From Kumtagia sp044326205 (lineage in GTDB: Bacteria; Pseudomonadota; Alphaproteobacteria; Rhizobiales; Rhizobiaceae), in the NCBI RefSeq assembly GCF_044326205.1, contig NZ_JBIRCY010000013.1, positions 92,099-156,098 on the forward strand: DNA of 64,000 nt, read 5' to 3'. Position 1 is the first letter of the stretch. Every line of letters begins with the position of its first letter. Shown piece by piece: positions 16,114-25,220 of the stretch. Made by a program: the position numbers and the translations under genes. The notes below the pieces were generated by a model. The model saw nothing but the letters and a program-made list of their open reading frames with translations. It ran no database searches and was not told the DNA's origin.

Positions 16114-16843
16114 GCGCGAGCTCCGCCGCAGTCTGCGGCGCCATGGCCTTCAGCAGTTCGGCCGGCGTCGAGACGCCGCGCTCCTCGGTGCGCACAACCT
16201 TGCCGCCACGCAGAATGGAGATGCGGTGGGAAAGCCCCATCACCTCGTCCATGCGGTGGGTGATGAACAGGATCAGCGTGCCCTGCCCCGCCAGCTCCCG
16301 CATCAGCGCAAAAACCGCCTCGCGGTCGGCGAAGTCGAGCGCCGCTGTGACCTCGTCGAGGATCAGGATTTTCGGGTTCCGCACCACCGCGCGCGCCAGC
16401 ACGACAAGCTGCTGCGCCGCCAGCGGCAGCGCGCCGGCGGGTGCGTCCAGCGGCACCGGGGTTCGTGCAAACCTTGCCAGCACGCCGCCTGCACGTGCCT
16501 TGCGTTCGCCGCGCGGCACGTTACGTTTCAGCAACCCGTCCAGACCAAGCAGGATATTGTCGGTCACCGAGCGGTCGGGCGCGACCAGCACCTCCTGGAA
16601 CACAGTGGCGAAGCCGGCTGCCTGGAATGTCGCGGGATCGCGCCCCGAAAACGGCTTTCCGCCGAGCAGGATTTTCCCGGCGTCCGGCTGCACGATGCCG
16701 GAAAGCAGTTTCACCAGCGTGCTTTTGCCGGAGCCGTTCTCGCCCAAAATGGTGTGGATCGTGCCGGCGCGGAAAGCGATGGAAGCGTCAGACAGCGCCA
16801 CGGTCTCGCCGTAGCGCTTGGAGAGGGCGCGGACTTCAAGCAT
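16106..16843 (-). CDS. Split sugar ABC ATPase, first nucleotide-binding domain
   Basis: This 245-residue protein equals the N-terminal half of RbsA-type ATPases, with consensus Walker A GENGSGKST, a weak signature (LPLAAQQLVVLARA), Walker B LILDEVTAALDF and the switch histidine in FITHRMDEV. The degenerate signature here and the degenerate Walker A in the partner are complementary, as in the fused protein. It lies 145 bp downstream of the periplasmic binding-protein gene. Confidence 0.9.
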   Translation of the reverse strand: MLEVRALSKRYGETVALSDASIAFRAGTIHTILGENGSGKSTLVKLLSGIVQPDAGKILLGGKPFSGRDPATFQAAGFATVFQEVLVAPDRSVTDNILLGLDGLLKRNVPRGERKARAGGVLARFARTPVPLDAPAGALPLAAQQLVVLARAVVRNPKILILDEVTAALDFADREAVFALMRELAGQGTLILFITHRMDEVMGLSHRISILRGGKVVRTEERGVSTPAELLKAMAPQTAAELAHV

Positions 16844-16988
16844 TGGGAAGTCCGGATGTTGCCGCGAGTTCGTTGCAACGATCCGCGTCCTTCAGAGGGG
16901 GGTGCGAAAGAGCGCCCGGCATCTCATAGAGCCTCATAAGCCAACGAAGCCGGCCCCTTAGGAGTCGGCTCCGATACGTTTCATTACG

Positions 16989-18173
16989 TCACTTCGCGCA
17001 GGCGTCGGGCACCTTCGCATAATCCCAGCCCTTGGTCGGCGCGGGGTTGCCAAAATAGGCGTCCAGCCACTCTTCCGGCATCGGGTCGGTCGGCGGCACC
17101 GGAAACACCGACACGGCGTCCGGCGTCATGCAGTCCTTGTACCACTTGTCGAGGTCGGCATTGTGGACCGGCGGGATCGGGATCAGCAGCGTGTTGAGTT
17201 TTGGCTTCTGGCCGTCGAGCATGCGGATGCCAACGCGATAGAGCGTCTGCGCGGTCCAGCCCGGCAGCACGGCATGGCCCTCAAAGCGATACTTGTCCGG
17301 ATTGGCCTTCCAGTAGCCGAGCGCGTCGCCGGTGATCGAACCGGTGATCAGCGGCGCCGGGCGGCCGGCCTCGGAAAACGCCTCGGCGACGACGCGGCTT
17401 TCGCTGCCGGTCGTCCACACCGCGTCAATCGGCGCCGGATTGGTGGCAATGGCCTGCAGCACGACGGTCTTGGTGACGTTGGCCGTCCAGTTGCCGTTGA
17501 CAGAGCGGGCGACCTTCAGGCCGGTGTTTTCCGCCAGCGCCTTGTCGCCACCCTCGCGTTCCTGCACGACGATCGGATGGCCGGCGATGCCCTCGACCAG
17601 CAGGATGCTGGAATCCGGCTTCGCCTTGGCGATCGCCGTCATCATGTCATAGCCCCAGCGGGCATAGTTGGAATCGACGTTGATGGCGTTCGGGCTGGTG
17701 ACCGAACCAGCCGCCGTCAGGAACGGGATTCCCTTAGCGGCTGCGGCGTCGATCGCCTCGTCCAGCGCGGTGGCCGAGCCGGGGATCGAGGTGATGATCG
17801 AGCAGCCCTTGTCGATGAAGGCGCGGATCTGATTGATCTGCTGGGCGGCATCGTTGTTGGAATCGGACACCTCGAAGCTCGCCACCGTGCCGTCGGCGAT
17901 CAGGCCGTCGACGAGCCGCTTCAATTCGTTGGTCACCGAGACGCGCCACGGATTGCCCTGGTAGGATTCCGAATGGCACCATTTCCAGGGTTTTGCCGGC
18001 GGCGAAAAGTTGTCCCAGGCTGACGGCAGCACCTTTTGCGGCGCGCCCTCGTACTGAGCCTTCAACTCGGCGGGCAGGCCGCCGATGACCCCGGAAACAT
18101 CCTGGGCGTTTGCGGCTGTGGCAATCGAAACCAAGGCAGTTGCGGCCAGAAGGCCGCGAAGCAGTCCATTCAT
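16989..18173 (-). CDS. Periplasmic sugar-type binding protein of the ribose-class transporter
   Basis: This 394-residue protein has a signal peptide (MNGLLRGLLAATALVSIAT, cleavage near ANAQ). It has the type I periplasmic-binding fold: SDSNNDAAQQINQIRAFIDKG and later AVWTTGSESRVVAEA. It is longer than RbsB (about 295) and carries a cysteine pair likely to form a disulfide (KWCHSES and the C-terminal PDACAK). GGAGGAGA precedes the ATG at 18173. The ligand is unknown. Confidence 0.9.
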   Translation of the reverse strand: MNGLLRGLLAATALVSIATAANAQDVSGVIGGLPAELKAQYEGAPQKVLPSAWDNFSPPAKPWKWCHSESYQGNPWRVSVTNELKRLVDGLIADGTVASFEVSDSNNDAAQQINQIRAFIDKGCSIITSIPGSATALDEAIDAAAAKGIPFLTAAGSVTSPNAINVDSNYARWGYDMMTAIAKAKPDSSILLVEGIAGHPIVVQEREGGDKALAENTGLKVARSVNGNWTANVTKTVVLQAIATNPAPIDAVWTTGSESRVVAEAFSEAGRPAPLITGSITGDALGYWKANPDKYRFEGHAVLPGWTAQTLYRVGIRMLDGQKPKLNTLLIPIPPVHNADLDKWYKDCMTPDAVSVFPVPPTDPMPEEWLDAYFGNPAPTKGWDYAKVPDACAK

Positions 18174-18219
18174 CGTCTTCTCCTCCGTTGCAGTCCACCG
18201 CCCGACTGATGCCGGCCGG

Positions 18220-19353
18220 CTATTCCTCAAAACTTTTCCGGAACAGTTTGTTCAGATCGGCCACCACCGTCCGCGCGGCGTCTCCCGCCACGAGGCCGGC
18301 ATTGATGCGGTCCGACGCGGCCTGCTGAAAACCCATGTAGCCGTCATGGCGCGGCCGAACCCACGCGCCCTCAAGCGTCTTTCGCGTATTGCGATAGAAC
18401 CCGTGAGTCGCGGCGTTGACGGTGTCGTCCTCCCAGGCGAGCGCATGGCCGGGCTGGCCACCGGCCGCCGCATAGGGACCACGCTGCACGTCGTCGCTGG
18501 CAATCCAATGGGCAAAATCGATCGCCGCTTCCCTGGCTTTCGAGAAGGCCGAAACGGCGATGCCGGTGCCGCCCAAAGCGGAGCCGGCCAGTCCCGCTTG
18601 CCCCGTCACCGGCATGTCGGCAAAGGCCAGCCTGTGCTGCCGGAACCCGTCCGTCGCGTAGCTGACATAGCCATAGATCAGCGGCGCGCAGATGTGAGGC
18701 GAACTGTCTTCCGCCATCTTCTCCGAGACCGCGATGGGGTCCATCGACAGGCAGGCGGGGTCGAGCAGCGCGAAGAATTTTCGCATCATCTCGAACACGC
18801 GCTCGCCCGCGGCCGGCTCGATCAGGTCGCCGGGGCCGGTCACCGCGCAGGGCGTTCCCAGATTGGCCGCGAGCGTGAAAAACACCATCAGCGAATGCGG
18901 CGGCCGCAGCGATTGCAGCACCTTGCCCTGCCGCGCCAGGTCGAGCACCTCGCTCCAGCGCTCGACCGGGCGTCCTAATCTATCCGGCCGATAAGCCTGC
19001 ACCGGGCTGGCCGCGTCGATGGGAAACGCCCATTGCCGGCCTTGCCACGTATAGCTCGGATAGGATTGTCCGACGCTTGCCTTCGCCATCGCCTCGCGCT
19101 CTGCCTCGCGGCCGGGCACGTCCAGCGGCATAAGGCAGTTTTCCGCGGTGATCTGGCCGACATGCGGATGGTCGATGACGATCAGGTCGTAAGCCTTGGC
19201 TAACTCTTCGACCGGGAAGGATTCGAAATCCTGCAGCGAACGCTTGTCCCAGTCGATCGTGACGCCGGTCTTCTCCCTCCAGATCGCCGAGCAGGCGACC
19301 ATCGGGTCGTAGCCGCGCGGATGGCTCCAGGTCATGCCTTTGAGGGTGGTCAT
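18220..19353 (-). CDS. Binding-protein-like (family 1 SBP) protein without signal peptide
   Basis: This 377-residue protein has the family 1 extracellular solute-binding fold (WREKTGVTIDWDKRSLQDF, AYDLIVIDHPHVGQI, ALGGTGIAVSAFSKA). The N terminus MTTLKGMTWSHPRGYD goes straight into the fold: no Sec, Tat or lipobox leader is seen, and no in-frame start upstream adds one. It may therefore act in the cytoplasm as a sensor or carrier, or its leader has been lost. It lies between the CoA-transferase and the transporter genes in one operon. Confidence 0.8.
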   Translation of the reverse strand: MTTLKGMTWSHPRGYDPMVACSAIWREKTGVTIDWDKRSLQDFESFPVEELAKAYDLIVIDHPHVGQITAENCLMPLDVPGREAEREAMAKASVGQSYPSYTWQGRQWAFPIDAASPVQAYRPDRLGRPVERWSEVLDLARQGKVLQSLRPPHSLMVFFTLAANLGTPCAVTGPGDLIEPAAGERVFEMMRKFFALLDPACLSMDPIAVSEKMAEDSSPHICAPLIYGYVSYATDGFRQHRLAFADMPVTGQAGLAGSALGGTGIAVSAFSKAREAAIDFAHWIASDDVQRGPYAAAGGQPGHALAWEDDTVNAATHGFYRNTRKTLEGAWVRPRHDGYMGFQQAASDRINAGLVAGDAARTVVADLNKLFRKSFEE

Positions 19354-19387
19354 GGCGCCGGCCTCGCCGAAGAGTCATGGCGATCCG

Positions 19388-19520
19388 CCCCCTCCACCAC
19401 GCTTTGCGTGGTCCCCCTCCCCCGTAAACGGGGGAGGATCCAGGGCGTGCCGGCGGTGCCGCAGCGGTTCCTCCCCTGCGAAGCGGGGAAGGGGGACCAC
19501 GCGAAGCGTGGTGGAGGGGG
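19388..19520. repeat. Palindromic repeat between CoA-transferase and SBP-like gene
   Basis: Outer arms at about 19388-19418 and 19488-19520 contain CCACGC-TTTGC-GTGG and its mirror; inside are CCTCCCCCGTAAACGGGGGAGG and another C/G-run hairpin. The 178-bp gap holds no gene. The overall style matches the other palindromic repeats in the window, but the core sequence is different. Confidence 0.85.
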
Positions 19521-19531
19521 CACGGCCACTC

Positions 19532-20692
19532 TCACAACCCGAACTCCGCGCGGATCTTCGCACTGTGCTCGCCCACCAGCGGAGCGGCGCGCTCGACCTT
19601 CGCGCGCACGCCGTCGACGCGCAGCGGCGAGCGCGTCGTCAGGATCGACACGTCGTCCTCGCGCGTCACCGTCTGCAGCATGTCCAGAACCTTGAAGCCG
19701 TCGCTCTCGAACAGTTCCGGCCAGTTCAAGACCTTGGCGCACCAGATGTCGGCGGGTTCCAGCGCCGCCAGCCACTCGTCGATGGTTTTCGTGCCGATCC
19801 TTTGCGCGATGATCGCCTTGATCTCGTCGCGCGCCGTGAACCACGTCGCCGGCTGATCGCTATAGGCGGAAAGCTCGCCATCCAGCCCCAGCAGCCCTGC
19901 CAGTTTCGGGATCGGCGTCATGGCGATGGCCAAAAACCCGTCCTTGGCCGGATAGACGCCGTAAGGCGCCGACAGGTAGGCATGGGCGGAGCGGAAGGAA
20001 GAGCGGCGCGGCAGCCGCCGTCCGTCGTTCAGATGCGTGGTCAGCACCTCGAACTGGAAGTCGACCAGCGCCTCCAGCAGGCTGGTCTCGACATGCGAGC
20101 CCTTTCCGGAAATGCCGCGCCGCACCAGCGCGGCAAGGATGCCCTGGCAGCAGGCCGCGCCCGCCAGCATGTCGCCGATGGCCAGCCCGAACGGCACCGG
20201 CCCTTGGTCCTCGTCGCCGTTCAGCCACATGACGCCCGAGCGCGACTGGGCCAGCAAGTCCTGACCCGGCCGCTTCACCCACGGCCCTTCCTCGCCATAG
20301 CCGCTTATCGAGGCATAGACGATGCGCGGGTTGAGAGCCTTCACATGCTCGTAGTCGAGGCCGAGCCGTTCGATGACGCCCGGCCGGAAATTCTGGATAA
20401 GAACATCGGCCTTGGTCAGCAGCCCGCGCAGCGCCTTGAGGTCGGCCTCGTCCTTCAAGTCGATCGCAAGACTTTCCTTGGCGCGGTTGATGGCGTGAAA
20501 GATGGTGGAATCGCCGCCGATCTCGGTGTCGCTGAGATAGAGTTTTCGCGACAGGTCGCCGCCGTCCGGGCGCTCGATCTTGATCACCCGCGCGCCGAGG
20601 TCGAGCAGGCGCAGCGAGCAGTACGGCCCCGACAGGAACTGGCTCATGTCGACGACCACGAGGCCGGCGAGCGGGAGTTCGGATTCGCTCAT
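19532..20692 (-). CDS. CaiB/BaiF family III CoA-transferase
   Basis: This 386-residue protein has the family III fold: N-terminal LAGLVVVDMSQFLSGPYCS, GARVIKIERPDGGD, NFRPGVIERLGLDY and ISGYGEEGPW. The catalytic-type Asp lies in the GQDLLAQSRSG region. Members move CoA between carboxylic acids. It starts at the ATG at 20692, 5 bp after the MaoC gene. With MaoC it suggests that the transported compound or its product is activated as a CoA thioester. Confidence 0.92.
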   Translation of the reverse strand: MSESELPLAGLVVVDMSQFLSGPYCSLRLLDLGARVIKIERPDGGDLSRKLYLSDTEIGGDSTIFHAINRAKESLAIDLKDEADLKALRGLLTKADVLIQNFRPGVIERLGLDYEHVKALNPRIVYASISGYGEEGPWVKRPGQDLLAQSRSGVMWLNGDEDQGPVPFGLAIGDMLAGAACCQGILAALVRRGISGKGSHVETSLLEALVDFQFEVLTTHLNDGRRLPRRSSFRSAHAYLSAPYGVYPAKDGFLAIAMTPIPKLAGLLGLDGELSAYSDQPATWFTARDEIKAIIAQRIGTKTIDEWLAALEPADIWCAKVLNWPELFESDGFKVLDMLQTVTREDDVSILTTRSPLRVDGVRAKVERAAPLVGEHSAKIRAEFGL

Positions 20693-20697
20693 AAAAA

Positions 20698-21249
20698 TTA
20701 CTTCTCGGTCTTGCCGGCGAAATCCGCCGGGTTCTTGTATTTCACCGTCTGCAGGTGCTCGCAGTAGAGCACCAGTTCGCCCTCGCCCTTGAACACCTCG
20801 TAGCTGGCGCGGATCAGGCCGAGTTCCTTGTATTTCGGGCGTTTGTCGAGGTTGGTGCGGATCGAATAGATCGTGTCGCCGACAAACACCGGCTTGATGA
20901 AGCGGAGCTTGTCGTAGCCGTAGGAAAAGGCGTTGATGCAGTTGGTGGCGACCAGTCCCAGCCCGGCCGAGAACACGAAGGCGCCAGCGATCAGCCGCTG
21001 GCCGAAAATGCCTTCCTTTTCCGCGAACATACGGTCCTGCACATAGGGGTGGATGTCCAGCACAAGCGTGTTGAACAGATGGCTGTCGCCCTCGGCCATC
21101 GTGCGGCGCAACGAGCGTATCTTCTGGCCGACTGGCCAGTCCTCGTAGAACCAGTTTTCCGCGTTCCACACCGGTATCTCGGCGTGGCTTTCGGGCATGT
21201 CGGACGGCTGCGTCGACGAAACGCCGACGGTCGGCGCGAAAGCGGTCAT
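20698..21249 (-). CDS. MaoC-family hydratase
   Basis: This 183-residue hotdog protein has DIHPYVQDRMFAEKE and QRLIAGAFVFSAGLGLV, corresponding to the active-site region of MaoC hydratases, and AFSYGYDKLRFIKPVFVGDT, which closely resembles a segment of the MaoC protein at 3024-3476. It is the first gene of the second operon. The start at 21249 is the best in-frame ATG, but no strong ribosome site is seen, and the ATG at MPESHAEIP is an alternative. Confidence 0.85.
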   Translation of the reverse strand: MTAFAPTVGVSSTQPSDMPESHAEIPVWNAENWFYEDWPVGQKIRSLRRTMAEGDSHLFNTLVLDIHPYVQDRMFAEKEGIFGQRLIAGAFVFSAGLGLVATNCINAFSYGYDKLRFIKPVFVGDTIYSIRTNLDKRPKYKELGLIRASYEVFKGEGELVLYCEHLQTVKYKNPADFAGKTEK

Positions 21250-21319
21250 GGATACATCAAGCCGCGCGCATTGCCTGCGAGACAGGTCACGGCTCCTCCC
21301 CTGCGATCTTCTCTCATGA

Positions 21320-21336
21320 ATATGTTTTTCACATAT
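21320..21336. promoter_or_regulatory. Candidate operator: ATATGT-N5-ACATAT
   Basis: This is a perfect 6-bp inverted repeat with a 5-bp spacer in the 199-bp divergent region between the MaoC/CoA-transferase operon and the lactonase gene. Its size and position fit a dimeric repressor or activator site. No regulator gene lies in this cluster, so the binding protein would be encoded elsewhere. Confidence 0.45.
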
Positions 21337-21448
21337 GGGGCTTGTTTGCAAGCGCCGTTGTCGTCATTCTGGCTCGTGAAAATGCGGCGGCACGTTGCGG
21401 GGCCAACGGGCCGGCGCCGCCGGAAGGGCCGCCTGGGGAGGGAAAAAA

Positions 21449-22543
21449 ATGTCGGAGCTTCTTGTGTTCGTCGGTTCGCTCAACCGCGAGGCGCCGTATT
21501 TCCAGGGCGCGCGCGGCGTCGGGCTCTCCGTCTACGCTTTCGACGAAGACACGCTCGCGGTGACCATGCTGGCGGAGACGAACGAGGTCGACAACCCGAC
21601 TTTTCTGTCGGTGACGCCGGACGGCGCGAAAATCTTCGCAAACAGCGAAGTGTTCGCCTGGCGCGAGGGCATGGTGTCAGCCTACGGCTTCGACCGTGCC
21701 ACCAACACGTTGAGCTACGTCAACAAGCAGCCAACGCTGGGCTCGATCACCGCCCACAATTTTATCACCCGCGACGGCACAAAACTGCTGGTCGCCAATT
21801 ACGGCATGGGGTCCGGCGGTCCAGACCAGTCGGTCGTGGTCTACGGCATCCGCGACGATGGCGGCCTGACCGCGCCGCTCGCCAGCGTCGCCCATGAAGG
21901 CACAGGCCCCAACGAAGCCCGGCAGGAGCGCAGCCACGCGCACAGCGCCACGGAATCGATAGCCGGCAACATCGCCATCGTCGCCGATCTCGGCATCGAC
22001 TGCCTCGTCACCTACCGCATCGAAGCCGACGGCTCGCTGTCGCCATTGCAGGAGACGGCGCTGAAACCAGGCGCCGGGCCGCGCCACATCGCGCTGCATC
22101 CGAACGACAAATTCGTCTTCGTCATGAACGAACTCGACTCCACCGTCGTCTCGCTGGCGCTCGACGCCGACACCGGCGGTTTTGCCTTCATCGACGCAAA
22201 ACCGGCGGTGCCGGCGGAAGCGCGCGACCACAACCATTGCGCCGACATCCAGATCTCGCCGGACGGCCGTTTCGTCTACGGATCGAACCGTGGCCACGAT
22301 TCCATCCCGATCTTCGCCGTCGACCAGGAAACCGGAAAGCTGACGCTGATCGATTACACGCCTTGCGGCGGCTCGACCCCGCGCAACCTCTGCCTGACGC
22401 CCTCCGGCGGCCACCTGTTCTCCGCCAACCAGAACGCCGACCGCATCACCATCTTCGCCCGCGATCTGGAAACCGGGCGCCTCTCCGACACCGGCCATGC
22501 GATCGAGATCGGCACGCCGATGTGCGTGAAGATCGTCGTTTGA
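21449..22543 (+). CDS. Lactonase-family seven-bladed beta-propeller protein
   Basis: This 364-residue protein of the YbhE/6-phosphogluconolactonase-like propeller family has repeated blade motifs of the type TPDGAKIFANSE, SPDGRFVYGSNRG and TPSGGHLFSANQN. No signal peptide is present, so it is probably cytoplasmic. GGGAGG upstream of the ATG at 21449 fixes the start. It is divergent from the CoA-transferase operon and followed by an aldehyde dehydrogenase gene. The two could open a lactone and oxidise an aldehyde in the same unknown pathway. Confidence 0.88.
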   Translation: MSELLVFVGSLNREAPYFQGARGVGLSVYAFDEDTLAVTMLAETNEVDNPTFLSVTPDGAKIFANSEVFAWREGMVSAYGFDRATNTLSYVNKQPTLGSITAHNFITRDGTKLLVANYGMGSGGPDQSVVVYGIRDDGGLTAPLASVAHEGTGPNEARQERSHAHSATESIAGNIAIVADLGIDCLVTYRIEADGSLSPLQETALKPGAGPRHIALHPNDKFVFVMNELDSTVVSLALDADTGGFAFIDAKPAVPAEARDHNHCADIQISPDGRFVYGSNRGHDSIPIFAVDQETGKLTLIDYTPCGGSTPRNLCLTPSGGHLFSANQNADRITIFARDLETGRLSDTGHAIEIGTPMCVKIVV

Positions 22544-22639
22544 CGCACCCACGATGCCGCGCGGACGACAGCCGAGGACGGGTCCGTAGTTGCCGGCGCA
22601 ATCCCGCCACGCTACGCATAGGGCAAAGAGGAGCCACCC

Positions 22640-24067
22640 ATGTCGCATCACCTTAACTTCTTTATCGACGGCAAGTGGGTCGACCCCGTCGTGCCTGCCA
22701 CGCTCGACGTCATCGATCCCTCCACCGAGGAGGCCTACACGAAAATCTCCGTCGGCTCGAAGGCCGATGTCGACCGCGCCGTGGCCGCCGCCAAGGCCGC
22801 CTTCCCGTCGTTTTCACAGACCAGCAAGGCCGAACGGCTGAAGCTCTTGAAACGCATCCTCAAAATCTACAACGAGCGCTTCGAGGATATCGCCCAGGCG
22901 GTCAGCCAGGAGAACGGTTCGCCGATCACCTGGGCGCGCGAGGCGCAGGCCTGGGCCGGCCGCGCCCATATGGAATCGACGATCAAGGCTTTCGAAGATT
23001 ACGAATTCGAAGAAAAGCGCGGCGGTACCTTGGTGGTGAAGGAGCCGATCGGCGTCTGCGCGCTGATCACGCCCTGGAACTGGCCGCTCAACCAGATCGT
23101 CTGCAAGGTGGCCCCGGCCATCGCCGCCGGCTGCACCGTGGTGTTGAAACCCTCGGAGATCGCGCCGATCAGCGGCATCATCTTTTCCGAGGTCATGGAG
23201 GCGGCCGGCACGCCGAAAGGCGTCTACAACATGATCAACGGCACCGGTCCGGACGTCGGCCAGATCATGGCCGGGCATCCCGACGTCGATATGGTATCCT
23301 TCACCGGTTCGACCCGCGCCGGCATTATCGTGGCCAAGACCGCCGCCGACACGGTCAAGCGCGTCGCCCAGGAACTCGGCGGCAAATCTGCCAATATTAT
23401 CCTCTCCGACGCCGACTTCGCCCACGCGGTAAAGAAGGGCGTGGAAGGCTGCTTCGGCAACTCCGGCCAGTCCTGCGACGCGCCGACGCGCATGCTAGTG
23501 CCCGCGTCGCGCCACGATGAGGCGCTGGCCATCGCCAAGGATGCCGCCGAGGCGTTCAAGGTCGGCGATCCGCGCTCGGAGGACACGCAGCTCGGTCCGG
23601 TGGTCAGCCAGGTCCAGTTCGACAAGATCCAGCGGCTGATCGAAGCCGGCATCTCGGAAGGCGCCACGGTCGTCACCGGCGGCAACGGCCGTCCCGGCCA
23701 TCTCAACCGCGGCTATTATGTGCGCCCGACCGTGTTCGGCCACGTGCGGCCTGGTATGAGCATAGAAAAGGAAGAAATCTTCGGTCCGGTGCTGTCGGTC
23801 ATCTCCTACGAGGATGACGACGACGCAGTGAAGATCGCCAACGACACGGTCTACGGTCTCGCCGCCTACGTGCAGTCGCAGGACATCGGCCATGCCCGCA
23901 AGGTCGCCGGACGGCTGCGCGCCGGCCAGGTCTCGATCAACTATCCCGAGTGGGACACCTTCGCCCCCTTCGGCGGCTACAAGCAGTCCGGCAACGGCCG
24001 CGAATATGCCGACTGGGCGATCCACGACTTCCTCGAGACCAAGGGCATCATCGGCTACGGCGAGTGA
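22640..24067 (+). CDS. Aldehyde dehydrogenase family protein
   Basis: This 475-residue NAD(P)-dependent aldehyde dehydrogenase has LITPWNWPLNQIVCKVAPA, the Rossmann-side FTGSTRAG, general base Glu in QELGGKSANI and the nucleophile Cys in GNSGQSCDAPTR; EIFGPVLSVI follows. All catalytic residues are present. AGAGGAG precedes the ATG. It lies 96 bp after the lactonase gene and probably shares its transcript. The substrate is not evident. Confidence 0.93.
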   Translation: MSHHLNFFIDGKWVDPVVPATLDVIDPSTEEAYTKISVGSKADVDRAVAAAKAAFPSFSQTSKAERLKLLKRILKIYNERFEDIAQAVSQENGSPITWAREAQAWAGRAHMESTIKAFEDYEFEEKRGGTLVVKEPIGVCALITPWNWPLNQIVCKVAPAIAAGCTVVLKPSEIAPISGIIFSEVMEAAGTPKGVYNMINGTGPDVGQIMAGHPDVDMVSFTGSTRAGIIVAKTAADTVKRVAQELGGKSANIILSDADFAHAVKKGVEGCFGNSGQSCDAPTRMLVPASRHDEALAIAKDAAEAFKVGDPRSEDTQLGPVVSQVQFDKIQRLIEAGISEGATVVTGGNGRPGHLNRGYYVRPTVFGHVRPGMSIEKEEIFGPVLSVISYEDDDDAVKIANDTVYGLAAYVQSQDIGHARKVAGRLRAGQVSINYPEWDTFAPFGGYKQSGNGREYADWAIHDFLETKGIIGYGE

Positions 24068-24181
24068 GGCGTCCACCTCGCGCCGAGTACGGCGATCTGC
24101 CGGCACGTCACCCTCATTGGTGGTAGCCGGGGGCGGTAACATGCGCTAGATACTTGGCTTTCCCCCGTTTGCGAGGAAGCC

Positions 24182-25138
24182 ATGGCCACGACCGCCGACG
24201 ACCTCATCGATCGCCGCAGGCTGCGGCGCAAGCTCACTTTCTGGCGCGTCGCGGCATTGCTCGTCGCGGCCGTCGCCATCATCGGCACGGCGGTTGCGCT
24301 TTACGGCGACGAATTCGCCGGAAAATCCGTCGACCATATCGCCAAGGTCAGGATCGAAGGCACGATCCTCGAGGACGAGGAACTGCTGAAGCGGCTTGAC
24401 GACATCCGGAAGTCGTCGAGGGTCAAAGGCGTCATCCTGTCGATCGATTCCCCCGGCGGCACCACAGCCGGCGGTGAGGCGATCTTCGACGCCGTCCGCT
24501 CGCTCGCCGCCACAAAGCCGGTGGTGGCGCAGGTCGGCACGCTCGCGGCGTCCGCCGGCTACATGATCGCCAGCGCCACCGACCACATCGTGGCGCGCAA
24601 ATCCTCCATCGTCGGCTCGATCGGCGTGCTGGCGCAGTTCCCGAATTTCAGCGGCCTGATGGACAAGATCGGCATCACGCTGGACGAGGTGAAATCCTCG
24701 CCGCTGAAGGCCGAGCCGTCGCCCTTCAACCCGACCACCGAGGAAGAGCGGGCGATGATCCGCTCGATGATCCTCGACAGCTATGACTGGTTCGTCGGTC
24801 TCGTCGTCGACCGCCGTCCGCTGACAAGGCCGGAAGTGCTGGCGCTGGCCGACGGCTCGGTCTTCACCGGCCGCCAGGCGCTGGACAAGAAGCTGATCGA
24901 CGGACTTGGCGGCGAGCAGGAGGCGATCGCCTGGCTGTCGAGCAAGGGCGTGTCTGGAAGCCTGGAAGTCATCGAATGGAAACCCAGGGACGAGGACTCC
25001 GGCTGGCTGTTCAGCCGTGCGACCGCGCAAGCCGTCGGGCAGTTGATCGGAATTCCGGGAGCCGGCGGCGATATCCTTCGGGAAAGCGGCGCCGATCGGT
25101 TGTTCCTTGACGGTCTCGTATCAGTCTGGCACCCTTGA
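24182..25138 (+). CDS. sppA: Signal peptide peptidase SppA (S49 family)
   Basis: This 318-residue inner-membrane serine peptidase has one membrane segment at about residues 22-41 and a periplasmic catalytic domain. S124 (LAASAGYMIAS) and K176 (SSPLKAE) are 52 residues apart, the spacing of the known Ser/Lys dyad. The single-domain length matches the short SppA form that works as an oligomer on cleaved signal peptides. It is followed by ihfB and the lapA-like gene, a common order in rhizobia. Confidence 0.93.
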   Translation: MATTADDLIDRRRLRRKLTFWRVAALLVAAVAIIGTAVALYGDEFAGKSVDHIAKVRIEGTILEDEELLKRLDDIRKSSRVKGVILSIDSPGGTTAGGEAIFDAVRSLAATKPVVAQVGTLAASAGYMIASATDHIVARKSSIVGSIGVLAQFPNFSGLMDKIGITLDEVKSSPLKAEPSPFNPTTEEERAMIRSMILDSYDWFVGLVVDRRPLTRPEVLALADGSVFTGRQALDKKLIDGLGGEQEAIAWLSSKGVSGSLEVIEWKPRDEDSGWLFSRATAQAVGQLIGIPGAGGDILRESGADRLFLDGLVSVWHP

Positions 25139-25220
25139 GACGGCTCCAGCCTGATTGAAAAACACGAATAAAATCATTCGCCTACTCTTTAGAACACAAT
25201 AATTGACGGGGACAGCGCTC

